Positions 25,499-33,428 of a stretch of DNA of 57,445 nucleotides are shown piece by piece. Where the stretch lies: contig JBCBZW010000024.1 of NCBI GenBank assembly GCA_039815145.1, forward strand, positions 1 through 57,445, given 5' to 3'. Origin of the DNA: Pseudomonadota bacterium (lineage in GTDB: Bacteria; Pseudomonadota; Gammaproteobacteria; Steroidobacterales; JBCBZW01). The notes beneath the pieces are model-generated. The model saw nothing but the letters and a program-made list of their open reading frames with translations, was not told the DNA's origin and made no database searches. The translations under genes were made by a program, and so were the position numbers. Each line of letters begins with the position of its first letter. Position 1 is the first letter of the stretch.

Positions 25499-26728
25499 AT
25501 GGAAAGAGAACAGGCCTCGAAGCTGGTCAAGGATCTGCTGCGCCAGATGATCATCAGCGGCGCCTCAGATATGTTCATCACGGCGGAGTTTCCGCCCGCC
25601 CTGAAGATCGATGGCAAGATCCGCACGGTCTCCGAATCGCCGCTCACGCCTGAGCAGGCGAACCTCGTCGTGCGCACGCTGATGAACGACAAGCAGCTGA
25701 AGGAGTTCGACGCGACCAACGAGTGTAACTTCGCCATCTCCCTGGCCAATGTGGCCACCCGAGGCGGTGACAAGGTGCACGGTCGCTACCGCGTGAGCGC
25801 CTTCGTTCAGCAGGGCAACGCGGGCTGCGTGGTGCGTACGATCAACACGCGTATCCCCACCTTCGAAGAAATGGATCTGCCCTCGCAGCTGCGCGACGTC
25901 GTGATGACCAAGCGGGGGCTGGTGTTGGTGGTGGGCGGCACCGGCTCGGGTAAGTCGACCAGCCTTGCGGCCATGATCGGCCACCGCAACCAGCACACGC
26001 GCGGGCACATCATCACGATCGAGGATCCGATCGAGTTCGTGCACCCGCACCACGGCTGCGTGATCACCCAGCGCGAGGTGGGTGTCGACACGGACAACTG
26101 GCATACGGCGCTCAAGAACACCCTGCGCCAGGCGCCGGACGTGATCCTGATCGGTGAGATTCGAGATCAGGAGACGATGCAGTACGCCGTGCAGTTCGCC
26201 GAGACCGGCCACCTGTGCCTTGCCACCTTGCACGCGAACAACGCCAACCAGGCCCTCGACCGCATCGTGAACTTCTTCCCCGAAGAGCGCCGGCCGCAGC
26301 TGCTCATGGATCTGTCCCTGAACGTGCGTGCCCTCATCTCCCAGCGCTTGCTCACCCGCGAGCAGGGCAACGGCCGCGTCGCCGCCATGGAGATCATGAC
26401 CACCTCCCCGCTCATCGCCGATCTCATCCATCGCGGCGAGTTCCACAAGATCAAGGAGGTCATGGCCAAGTCGAATCGTCTCGGCATGATGACCTTCGAT
26501 CAGTCCCTCTTCATGCTCTACGAAGCGGGCTTCGTGAGCGAGGCGGAGGCGATGCGCAACGCCGATTCGAAGAACGAGCTGCGCCTGCGCATCAAGCTCG
26601 AGAGTCAGCGCGCGCGAGACAACGACAGCGCGGAGGCGGACAAGCTGCGCATCCTCGAACCGGATTCGAAGGGGGTGAGCGGCTTGGCGCGCGGCGCTGG
26701 CGGGCACCAAGAGGGAAGGGGCGAATGA
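25499..26728 (+). CDS. pilU: PilT-dependent retraction ATPase PilU
   Basis: The 409-residue protein has Walker A GGTGSGKST (about 146-154), HIITIEDPIEFVH, VILIGEIRDQET and the His box GHLCLATLHANNANQALDRI, which is the PilU form. It lacks AIRNLIRE. PilU assists PilT in high-force retraction. The last 40 residues (after LRLRIKLESQ) are a charged, glycine-ending tail longer than in typical PilU. GGGGAG upstream supports the ATG. It follows pilT by 58 bp and is followed by a second PilU-like gene. Confidence 0.94.
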   Translation: MEREQASKLVKDLLRQMIISGASDMFITAEFPPALKIDGKIRTVSESPLTPEQANLVVRTLMNDKQLKEFDATNECNFAISLANVATRGGDKVHGRYRVSAFVQQGNAGCVVRTINTRIPTFEEMDLPSQLRDVVMTKRGLVLVVGGTGSGKSTSLAAMIGHRNQHTRGHIITIEDPIEFVHPHHGCVITQREVGVDTDNWHTALKNTLRQAPDVILIGEIRDQETMQYAVQFAETGHLCLATLHANNANQALDRIVNFFPEERRPQLLMDLSLNVRALISQRLLTREQGNGRVAAMEIMTTSPLIADLIHRGEFHKIKEVMAKSNRLGMMTFDQSLFMLYEAGFVSEAEAMRNADSKNELRLRIKLESQRARDNDSAEADKLRILEPDSKGVSGLARGAGGHQEGRGE

Positions 26729-26765
26729 TGCGCGGCGTTAGTGGACGCAGGGAGGCGCTGCCCCG

Positions 26766-27821
26766 ATGAACATGCGTCCGCTCCTGAAGTTGATGGCTGA
26801 GCGCAAGGCCTCCGATCTCTTTCTCACCGCGGGTGCCCCGGTCAAGATCAAGATCGAGGGCAAGATCATGTCGGTGAACAAGCAGGTGCTGAACCCGGCC
26901 AATGTTCGCCAGGCGGCCATCTCCCTGATGTCCGCCGACCAGGTCGATCGCTTCAGCCGCGAGATGGAACTCGATTTCGCGGTGAGCGAACCTGAGTGGG
27001 GGCGCTTCCGCGTCAACGTCTTCCACCAGCGTGGCAACGTGGCCATGTGCCTGCGCTACATCACCGGTGGGGTGCCCACGCTGGGCGAGTTGAAGATGCC
27101 TGACGTGCTCGCCGATCTGGCCATGCTCAAGCGGGGCTTGGTGTTGATGGTGGGGTCGACCGGTTCGGGTAAGTCCACCACTCTTGCGGCGATGATCGAC
27201 CATCGCAACCGCAACGCCAGCGACCACATCCTCACGATCGAGGATCCGATCGAGTACCTGCACTCGAACAGTAGTTGCATCATCAATCAGCGTGAGGTGG
27301 GGCTCGATACCGTGTCCTACTCACGAGCCCTGCGCAGCGCCCTGCGCGAGGCGCCGGACGTGGTGCTGATCGGCGAGATCCGCGATCGGGACAGCCTGCG
27401 CTCGACCATCGACCTGGCCGGCACAGGGCACCTCGCCGTGTCCACGATGCACGCGAACAACGCGGCCGAGACCCTCGACCGGGTGGTCAACATGTTCCCG
27501 GCGGAGCAGCACACGCAGGTGCTGATGGATCTCTCCCAGTACCTGAAGGCCATCGTGTCCCAGCGCCTGGTGATCGGCCGGGATGGGAAGCGGGTGGCAG
27601 CCGTCGAGGTGTTGCTGGTGACGCCCTACGTGAGCGAACTCATCAAGAAGGGTGATATCACGGCCGTGAAGGAGGCCTTGGCCGAGGGGCGTGAGTCGGG
27701 CATGCAAAACTTCGATAGTGCCCTGTACGATCTTTACGCGGCGAACCGCATCGGTCTGGAAGAAGCCCTGTCCAACGCCGATTCGCGCTCCAACCTCGAG
27801 TCTCGCATCAACTTCTCGTAG
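26766..27821 (+). CDS. Third PilT-family ATPase (PilU-like)
   Basis: The 351-residue protein keeps all motor motifs: Walker A GSTGSGKST (130-138), HILTIEDPIEYLH, VVLIGEIRDRDS, and TGHLAVSTMHANNAAETLDR. The opening RPLLKLMAERKASDLFLTAG matches PilU-type starts. In the Walker B region the common RD-x-ET is RDRDS. It is distinct from both neighbours and starts 37 bp after the pilU stop. It could be an accessory retraction motor or modulate PilT/PilU. It is convergent with pyrB, 17 bp apart. Confidence 0.93.
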   Translation: MNMRPLLKLMAERKASDLFLTAGAPVKIKIEGKIMSVNKQVLNPANVRQAAISLMSADQVDRFSREMELDFAVSEPEWGRFRVNVFHQRGNVAMCLRYITGGVPTLGELKMPDVLADLAMLKRGLVLMVGSTGSGKSTTLAAMIDHRNRNASDHILTIEDPIEYLHSNSSCIINQREVGLDTVSYSRALRSALREAPDVVLIGEIRDRDSLRSTIDLAGTGHLAVSTMHANNAAETLDRVVNMFPAEQHTQVLMDLSQYLKAIVSQRLVIGRDGKRVAAVEVLLVTPYVSELIKKGDITAVKEALAEGRESGMQNFDSALYDLYAANRIGLEEALSNADSRSNLESRINFS

Positions 27822-27838
27822 GCATCCGTAGCAGTCGC

Positions 27839-28813
27839 CTAGACGTGGACCGCTCCGCGGTCCAGGCGCAGTGTCTTCCATACCCGTTCCAGCACGGCCA
27901 TGCGAATGGCCACGCCGTTGGCCACCTGTTGGCGCACGGTGGAACGGGGGTCTTCGACCAGGCTCGACTCCATTTCCAGGCCCCGATTCACCGGCCCCGG
28001 GTGCATCACGATCACCCCCGCATCCGCCTGCGCCAGGCGCTGCGAGGTAAGGCCGTAGTCGCGGAAGTATTCCTCGGGCTGCGGCATCTCGTCGCTGCGC
28101 ATGCGCTCGCGCTGAATACGCAGTCCCATCACCACGTGGGCGCCGGCGATGGCCTGGTCGATATCGGTGTAGCGCGTGCAGCCGGCGTACTGATCGGGTT
28201 CGGGCAGCATCGCGGTGGGGCCGCACAGACGCAGTTCATCGACGCCCAACACCTGCAGCGCATCCACGGCTGAGCGGGCGACGCGCGAATGGCGGATGTC
28301 GCCCACGATCGTCACCTTTAGCGATGCCATGTCCGGGTGGTGGCGGCGAATGGTCATCACATCCAGTAGGCCCTGGGTGGGGTGTGCGAGGTTGCCCTCA
28401 CCGGCGTTGACGATGGCGACGCGCGGATCCACCTGCTCGGCCACCTGCGCCAGGATGCCCTTGTCGCCGGTGCGGATGACGAAGATGTCGCAGCGCATGG
28501 CCTCCAGCGTCAGCACCGTGTCGAGCAGGGTCTCACCCTTGCTCTGGGAGGAGGTGGTCACGTCGAAGTCGAGCACCGTGGCGCCGAGGCGTCGGGCGGC
28601 CAGCTCGAAGGAGGCGCGGGTGCGGGTGCTCGGCTCGCACATCAGATTCACCACCGTGGCGCCCGCCAGCAGGCGGTACTCGGGGAGGGGTTCGCTGCGG
28701 TCGGGGGCGAACTGCTCGGCGCGGTCCAGTAGTTCGCGCAGCATCGGCGCTGACATGCCTTGCAAGGTCAATAGGTGACGCAGGTTGCCGTCGGCGTCGT
28801 ACTGGGCGTTCAT
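27839..28813 (-). CDS. pyrB: Aspartate carbamoyltransferase catalytic subunit
   Basis: The 324-residue enzyme catalyses carbamoyl phosphate plus L-aspartate to N-carbamoyl-L-aspartate in pyrimidine synthesis. It shows the carbamoyl-phosphate loop CEPSTRTRASFELAARRLGA, then HPTQGLLDV, VGDIRHSRVARSAVDAL and the late HPGPVNRGLEME. No pyrI follows; a dihydroorotase-like partner is also not adjacent. Its ATG overlaps the ruvX stop by 4 bp (ATGA), so it is the last gene of the gshB-tonB-yqgE-ruvX-pyrB block. Confidence 0.98.
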   Translation of the reverse strand: MNAQYDADGNLRHLLTLQGMSAPMLRELLDRAEQFAPDRSEPLPEYRLLAGATVVNLMCEPSTRTRASFELAARRLGATVLDFDVTTSSQSKGETLLDTVLTLEAMRCDIFVIRTGDKGILAQVAEQVDPRVAIVNAGEGNLAHPTQGLLDVMTIRRHHPDMASLKVTIVGDIRHSRVARSAVDALQVLGVDELRLCGPTAMLPEPDQYAGCTRYTDIDQAIAGAHVVMGLRIQRERMRSDEMPQPEEYFRDYGLTSQRLAQADAGVIVMHPGPVNRGLEMESSLVEDPRSTVRQQVANGVAIRMAVLERVWKTLRLDRGAVHV

Positions 28814-29253
28814 GGACGGTCATCTCCGGTTTGGGCCAGCCAGGTCTCGACGATCAGGCGGGCGGCGTGGGAATCGAGATCACCCGGACGTACGCGACGC
28901 TTGCGTACGCCGGAGCGACGTTGCTCGCGAAGCTGCTCGCGGGCTTCGAAGGAGGTCAGGCGCTCATCCACCAGCTCCACGGGCAGGCCCGCACGGGCGC
29001 CGAGGGTCTCGGCGAAGGTCTCAGCCGCGGTGGTCATGGCGGAGTCCGTCCCGTCCATGTTCGACGGCCGGCCTACCAGCAATCGCGTCGGCGACCATTG
29101 GGCGATGAGGGCATCGATGGCGGCCCAGTCCGGCTCGCCGCCTTGGGCCTGCAGGGTGGCTTCGGCGCTGGCCGAGGCGGTGAGGGTCTGGCCGACGGCC
29201 ACGCCGATACGCCGCGCGCCGTAGTCGAAGCCGAGCAGCAGCTCCGTCGTCAT
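28810..29253 (-). CDS. ruvX: Holliday junction resolvase-like RuvX/YqgF
   Basis: This 147-residue RNase H-fold protein has the YqgF motifs: FDYGARRIGVAVG (first Asp), LLVGRPSNMDG, and VDERLTSFEA with the Glu, plus a late DSHAARLIVE with the last Asp. YqgF/RuvX is involved in 16S rRNA 5'-end processing and possibly junction cleavage. ATG at 29253 is chosen over a longer upstream frame because it gives the usual length and lies 5 bp after the yqgE stop. Confidence 0.96.
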   Translation of the reverse strand: MTTELLLGFDYGARRIGVAVGQTLTASASAEATLQAQGGEPDWAAIDALIAQWSPTRLLVGRPSNMDGTDSAMTTAAETFAETLGARAGLPVELVDERLTSFEAREQLREQRRSGVRKRRVRPGDLDSHAARLIVETWLAQTGDDRP

Positions 29254-29258
29254 GCGGC

Positions 29259-29831
29259 TCAGGCGTGCCCCACGTCTGAGGAGAGCAGGGAGAGATCCAC
29301 GCCGAGCAGCTGCGCAGCACTTTCCCAACGTCGATCGAAGGGCGTGCTGAAGATGATCGCCTGATCCGCGGGCACGGAGAGCCAGGCGTTGTTGCTCATC
29401 TCGTCTTCGAGCTGGCCCGCGTCCCAGCCGGCGTAGCCGAGGGCGACGAGGGCATGGTGGGGGCCATCGCCCGCCGCCATCGCCTGCAGCACGTCGCGAG
29501 AGGTGGTCACGGACAGGCCGGGCGCCACCTTCAGGGTGGACTCCCACTCGCTCGCGCCATCGTGGAGCACGAATCCGCGCTCGGGCTGCACCGGCCCGCC
29601 ATCGAGCACCTCGCGGTTGCTGACGGTGTCCGCCGGGTTCTCGAGCGACAGCTGATCGAACACCTCACGCAGGCGCATCTGCCGCGGTCGGTTGATCACT
29701 ATCCCCAGCGCGCCCTCTGCGTTGTGTTCGCAGATCAGCGTCACGGTACGGCGAAAATTTGGATCGGTCATCGTAGGCATGGCGATCAGGAACTGATTGC
29801 TCATGTCAGAGGTGGTGCTCATCGGCGCCAT
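29259..29831 (-). CDS. yqgE: YqgE/AlgH family protein
   Basis: The product is up to 190 residues. SNQFLIAMPTMTDPNFRRTVTLICEHN opens the family domain, followed by GALGIVINRP, LDGGPVQPERGFVLHD and GYAGWDAGQLEDEMSNNAWL. YqgE/AlgH proteins are conserved, of unknown biochemistry, and almost always precede ruvX. Several in-frame starts exist; the third ATG (29804) gives the length nearest to E. coli YqgE, and none has a strong ribosome site. Confidence 0.95.
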   Translation of the reverse strand: MAPMSTTSDMSNQFLIAMPTMTDPNFRRTVTLICEHNAEGALGIVINRPRQMRLREVFDQLSLENPADTVSNREVLDGGPVQPERGFVLHDGASEWESTLKVAPGLSVTTSRDVLQAMAAGDGPHHALVALGYAGWDAGQLEDEMSNNAWLSVPADQAIIFSTPFDRRWESAAQLLGVDLSLLSSDVGHA

Positions 29832-29870
29832 TGTAGCGGACGGCCCGCATGCGTGCGGCGCCGCTGGCGC

Positions 29871-30740
29871 TCACGGACTGATGATACGGCCACCTGCGAA
29901 ACGCCATTCGTAGACGAAGCGGAGGGAGTCGTAGTCGCGCCTCAGGTGGTCGGGGAAGGGAGCGAACGGGGCCGCCAGGCGAAGGATCCTCAACGCCGCC
30001 TGGTCGAGGAGTGGGTGGTCGGACGGGCGCACCACTTGAATGCTGCGCAGGCCACCGTCGGCATTGATGGCCACCTCCACGAGTGGCGAACCGGACAAGC
30101 CCTGCTGGCGAGCAGCGTCCGGGAAATACAACGTGCCTACCTCTTCCACGCGGTCTTTCCAGCGCGCCATGTACTCCGCCACGTTAGAGGCCTGGGTGGA
30201 CACGGAGATCTCCAGCTCGCGAATCTCGCCCTCCGCCTGCAGGCGATCGCGCCGCTGGAAGGTGGTTTTCGGCGAGGCGAACTGAATGCGGGCGCTAAGG
30301 CGCGCCGGCGCCGTTTGTCGAGCCGCGTCGGGCGGGGCGTTCACCTCGCGCCGGGCCTCGTTGGGCGTGACGAGCTGCTCGTGGGGGATTTCTTCCGCCG
30401 CCTGCTCCTGTTCTTCGGCGGCATCGCCGTCCGTCTCACCGAGGGCGTCCACGGCGTTGGCGGGCATCACGATGCCGCCGCTGTCTTCGGCGCGCTCGGT
30501 GCCCGAGCCAAGGCGGTTGGCGGCAGCCGCGTACACGGCATCGTCGGGCGTGTAGTCGAGTTCCTGCGCCTGGGGGTCGCTCAGCACCACCTTGAGCGGT
30601 TGTCCGCTGCTGGAGGGGGTGGCTGAGTTGTCGAAGGTGATGCCGAGGATCAGCAGCCCGTGGAGCAGCGTTGCGCCGAAGAGTGCGTAGACCAGGGCAT
30701 CGCTGCTACTGGCGTGGCTGGGGCTGCCGAGGCTACTCAC
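29871..30740 (-). CDS. tonB: TonB family protein
   Basis: The 289-residue protein has a membrane anchor at about 16-36 (LVYALFGATLLHGLLILGI), an acidic and proline-poor spacer, and a TonB C-terminal domain at about 200-289 (YFPDAARQQGLSGSPLVEVAI, LDQAALRILRLAAPFAPFP). TonB proteins carry inner-membrane energy to outer-membrane receptors; this position next to gshB is that of the accessory TonB-like paralogues. The GTG start overlaps the gshB stop as GTGA, indicating an operon. ExbB/ExbD are not in the window. Confidence 0.9.
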   Translation of the reverse strand: MSSLGSPSHASSSDALVYALFGATLLHGLLILGITFDNSATPSSSGQPLKVVLSDPQAQELDYTPDDAVYAAAANRLGSGTERAEDSGGIVMPANAVDALGETDGDAAEEQEQAAEEIPHEQLVTPNEARREVNAPPDAARQTAPARLSARIQFASPKTTFQRRDRLQAEGEIRELEISVSTQASNVAEYMARWKDRVEEVGTLYFPDAARQQGLSGSPLVEVAINADGGLRSIQVVRPSDHPLLDQAALRILRLAAPFAPFPDHLRRDYDSLRFVYEWRFAGGRIISP

Positions 30741-31708
30741 GCGGGCGCCAGCCCCCGGCGTTCGGCGATCACCTGCATCAGATCCCCGGCGATATCCAGG
30801 CCGAACTGGGCGTCGAGCTCGCGGATGCAGGTGGGGCTGGTGACGTTGATCTCCGTCAGCTTGCCGCCGATCACGTCCAGCCCCGCGAACAGGATGCCCC
30901 GCGCCTTGAGTTCGGGGCCGACGCGGGCACAGATGGCGAACTCCGCGTCGGTCAGGGGACGGCCGACGCCGCGGCCGCCGGCGGCGAGATTGCCGCGCAG
31001 CTCGCCCTTGGCCGGGATACGTGCGAGGCCATAGGGCACCGCCTTGCCGTCGATCAGGAGCACGCGCGTATCGCCTTCCTCGGCGATCTCGGGGATGTAC
31101 TCCTGAAGCACGGTGAAGCGTTTACCGTGATCGGTGAGTGTTTCAAGGATGACGCTATTGTTCTGGTCCTCGCGGGACATCATGAAGATCGACTTTCCGC
31201 CCATGCCGTCGAGCGGCTTGGCGACCGCGCGCTCGTAGCGAAGCGCGAATTCCCGAAGGCGCTCCATGTCCCGACCGATCATCGTGGCCGGGCATAGTTC
31301 GGGGAACCACGCGGTGAACGCCTTTTCGCTGATATCGCGCAGGCTCCGGGGGTCGTTCACCACCAGCACGCCGTCCAGGGCCGCCCGTTCGAGGATGTAA
31401 GTTGTGAACACGTACTCGATATCGAAGGGCGGATCCTTGCGCATGAGGATGACATCGAGCTGGTTCAAGGGAATGTGATCTGGGTCAGAGAGTGACCACC
31501 AGCGACGCGTATCGTCTTGGACTTCCAGTTGGCGCACCGTGGCGCTGGCCTGGCCGTCCACCAACTGCAGATCGTCCAGCTGCATGTAGTAGAGGCGCCA
31601 GCCACGCCGGGCCGCCGCCAGCAGCATGGCCAGCGTGCTGTCCTTTTGCGGCTTGATGGCCTCGATGGGATCCATGATCACCCCGACCCGTAGCGGCTCT
31701 ACCGACAT
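30737..31708 (-). CDS. gshB: Glutathione synthase
   Basis: The 323-residue ATP-grasp ligase joins gamma-glutamylcysteine and glycine. It has VGVIMDPIEAIKPQKDSTLAM at the start, MRKDPPFDIEYVFTTYIL, KPLDGMGGKSIF (the nucleotide loop), VLLIDGKAVPYGLARIP and FAGLDVIGGKLTEINVTSPT. ATG at 31708 gives the family length; a longer upstream reading contains no family sequence. It is divergent from pilG with 250 bp between starts and leads the five-gene minus-strand block. Confidence 0.97.
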   Translation of the reverse strand: MSVEPLRVGVIMDPIEAIKPQKDSTLAMLLAAARRGWRLYYMQLDDLQLVDGQASATVRQLEVQDDTRRWWSLSDPDHIPLNQLDVILMRKDPPFDIEYVFTTYILERAALDGVLVVNDPRSLRDISEKAFTAWFPELCPATMIGRDMERLREFALRYERAVAKPLDGMGGKSIFMMSREDQNNSVILETLTDHGKRFTVLQEYIPEIAEEGDTRVLLIDGKAVPYGLARIPAKGELRGNLAAGGRGVGRPLTDAEFAICARVGPELKARGILFAGLDVIGGKLTEINVTSPTCIRELDAQFGLDIAGDLMQVIAERRGLAPA

Positions 31709-31839
31709 GACCGATTTCGACCCCTTGCGACTGAGGAACCGGATCATAGCAGGCACGCGAAGTGGCCCCAGATGAGGTGCGCTGGGCGTCACGGATTTGG
31801 ACTGCGGAGCCCGACAGATGACGATTTGTTGCGGAGCTG

Positions 31840-31848
31840 TGGTATACA
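31840..31848 (+). promoter_or_regulatory. Candidate extended -10 promoter upstream of pilG
   Basis: TGGTATACA at 31840-31848 fits an extended -10 (TG-N-TATAAT-like). The -35 region about 17 bases earlier is poor (TGACGA-like). A start about ten bases later would leave a 100-base leader before the pilG GTG. This divergent spacer also must hold the gshB promoter, which I could not place. Confidence 0.35.
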
Positions 31849-31958
31849 GCCGCTGCGGGATACAGAAATAGGGAAGGATTTCCCACATCGAGGACAGGAG
31901 GTCCGATGATAACAAGGTCGCACCACTTGCCTCTGGACCTTCCGAAAGAGGGGCTCAC

Positions 31959-32381
31959 GTGAGCAGTAACGAAAGCAGCGCCACCACGTCGGATGCCGTC
32001 GCCTCGCCCTTCGAGGGGTTGAAGGTGTTGGTAATCGACGACAGTAAGACCATTCGCCGAACGGCCGAGACCCTGTTGAAGCGCGAGGGCTGTGACGTGG
32101 TCACCGCCGAAGACGGCTTCGACGCCCTGGCCAAGGTGGCGGATCATGAGCCGGATATCGTCTTCGTCGATATCATGATGCCGCGTCTCAACGGCTATGA
32201 AACTTGTTCACTGATCAAGAACAACCGGGCCTTTCGCAGCATCCCGGTGATCATGCTGTCGAGCAAGGATGGTTTGTTCGATCGTGCTCGCGGCCGCATC
32301 GTCGGCTCCGAGGAGTATCTGACCAAACCCTTCACCAAGGATGAACTTCTCGAAGCTATCGAACGGCACGTAGAACGGTAA
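31959..32381 (+). CDS. pilG: Response regulator PilG of the Pil-Chp pathway
   Basis: This 140-residue single receiver domain has an 18-residue N-terminal lead, then acidic D27-D28, phospho-site D71 in FVDIMMPRLNGYE, and lysine in YLTKPF. FDALAKVADHEPDIVFVDIMM closely matches PilG. PilG is phosphorylated by ChpA and promotes pilus extension and cAMP signalling. The start is GTG with GAGGGG upstream. It is the first gene of the pilGHIJ-chpA-chpC cluster. Confidence 0.96.
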   Translation: MSSNESSATTSDAVASPFEGLKVLVIDDSKTIRRTAETLLKREGCDVVTAEDGFDALAKVADHEPDIVFVDIMMPRLNGYETCSLIKNNRAFRSIPVIMLSSKDGLFDRARGRIVGSEEYLTKPFTKDELLEAIERHVER

Positions 32382-32394
32382 ACCGGATGGAGCA

Positions 32395-32775
32395 ATGGCC
32401 ATGGCACTTGTTCTGATCGTGGACGATTCACCAACGCAGACGCACGCTTTGCGCACATCGTTGGAGAAGCACGGCTACGATATCGCCACAGCAGTCAATG
32501 GCCAGGATGGCGTACGCAAGGCGCAGGAACTGCACCCGGACTTGATTCTCATGGACGTGATCATGCCGCATCTGAATGGATTTCAGGCGACGCGCGAGCT
32601 GTCGAAGCACCCCGAGACGGCTGCGATTCCCGTGGTGATGGTGACCACGAAGGACGAGGAAAGCGACCGCGTCTGGGGCATTCGCCAGGGCGCCGTCGAC
32701 TACCTGGTGAAACCCGTGTCGGAGCGCGAACTGCTCGACACGGCGCGCGCCGCTTTGGAGCGCCGCAGCGCATGA
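32395..32775 (+). CDS. pilH: Response regulator PilH of the Pil-Chp pathway
   Basis: The 126-residue receiver domain has D10-D11, phospho-site D54 in ILMDVIMPHLNGF, and lysine in YLVKPV. RVWGIRQGAVDYLVKPV is typical of PilH. PilH acts as the second output or phosphate sink, favouring retraction. Its stop overlaps the pilI ATG (ATGA), and it begins 13 bp after pilG. Confidence 0.96.
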   Translation: MAMALVLIVDDSPTQTHALRTSLEKHGYDIATAVNGQDGVRKAQELHPDLILMDVIMPHLNGFQATRELSKHPETAAIPVVMVTTKDEESDRVWGIRQGAVDYLVKPVSERELLDTARAALERRSA

Positions 32776-33374
32776 GTGAGCCGTCACCGCCGTCGGAGAA
32801 CGCCGAGGAGCACGCGGCCTCTTCGCTGCTCAGCCTGCGTCACGACCCCTACCGCCTGCTGCTCGAGATGGAGCGCCGCGCGCGCGAGGCTCGCCTCGGG
32901 CCGGGCGAAGACGGTGCGCCCGGGCAGGAGTGGAACGGCATCGCCCTGCGGGTCGGTGATCTGCGCCTGCTCACGGCCCGCGAGGAGATCATGGAGGTGT
33001 TGATGCCGCCGGAGGTCACTCGCGTGCCGGGCGCGCAGCCGTGGCTGCGTGGCATCACCCAGCTGCGCGGTCAGCTCATCCCGCTGACGGACCTGCGCGC
33101 CTACCTGTTCGATGCCCCGGTGCCCGTCGGCTTGAGCGGCACTCGCGTGCTGGTCGCTAGCCACCGGCAGATTCCCGCAGGCTTGATCGTGGACGAGGTC
33201 TACGGCTTCCGGCGCATCCCGGACACGCGCCGGCGCCAGGTGGAGCTGGATGGACTGCCACCGCGCATCCGGCCCTGCGTCGAAGGCGGTTTCCTGGTCG
33301 ACGATCAGGTTTGGCCTGCCGTCCGCCTGCACACGCTGATTGAGAGCGATAAATTCCTGGATCCGGCGGTTTAG
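32772..33374 (+). CDS. pilI: CheW-like coupling protein PilI
   Basis: The 200-residue protein starts with an acidic and proline-rich 25-residue lead and then a CheW domain (residues about 40-195): GIALRVGDLRLLTAREEIMEVL, VPGAQPWLRGITQLRGQLIPLTDL, RVLVASHRQIPAGLIVDEVYGFRRI. It connects the receptor PilJ to the kinase ChpA. The gene overlaps pilH by 4 bp. Confidence 0.95.
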   Translation: MSEPSPPSENAEEHAASSLLSLRHDPYRLLLEMERRAREARLGPGEDGAPGQEWNGIALRVGDLRLLTAREEIMEVLMPPEVTRVPGAQPWLRGITQLRGQLIPLTDLRAYLFDAPVPVGLSGTRVLVASHRQIPAGLIVDEVYGFRRIPDTRRRQVELDGLPPRIRPCVEGGFLVDDQVWPAVRLHTLIESDKFLDPAV

Positions 33375-33393
33375 CGCCTCGCGATCCGACTGA

Positions 33394-33409
33394 CCGCGCC
33401 CCGGCGCGG
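33394..33409 (+). repeat. Short GC-rich hairpin between pilI and pilJ
   Basis: CCGCGCC at 33394-33400 is complementary to GGCGCGG at 33403-33409 with a 2-base spacer, so fewer than seven pairs can form. It has no T run. It lies 19 bp after the pilI stop and may influence relative expression or mRNA stability; it is not a convincing terminator. Confidence 0.3.
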
Positions 33410-33428
33410 GATCATACGAGAGTCGATC

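Noticed and set aside
24526-27300. Long minus-strand open frames opposite the pilT, pilU and third ATPase genes
   Set aside because: The sense frames carry complete Walker and Asp-box motifs; the antisense frames are His/Val-rich shadows without motifs.
33394-33409. Hairpin between pilI and pilJ considered as a terminator
   Set aside because: The arms are only about seven bases with a two-base spacer and there is no T run; the pilJ gene belongs to the same pathway and is probably in the same transcript.
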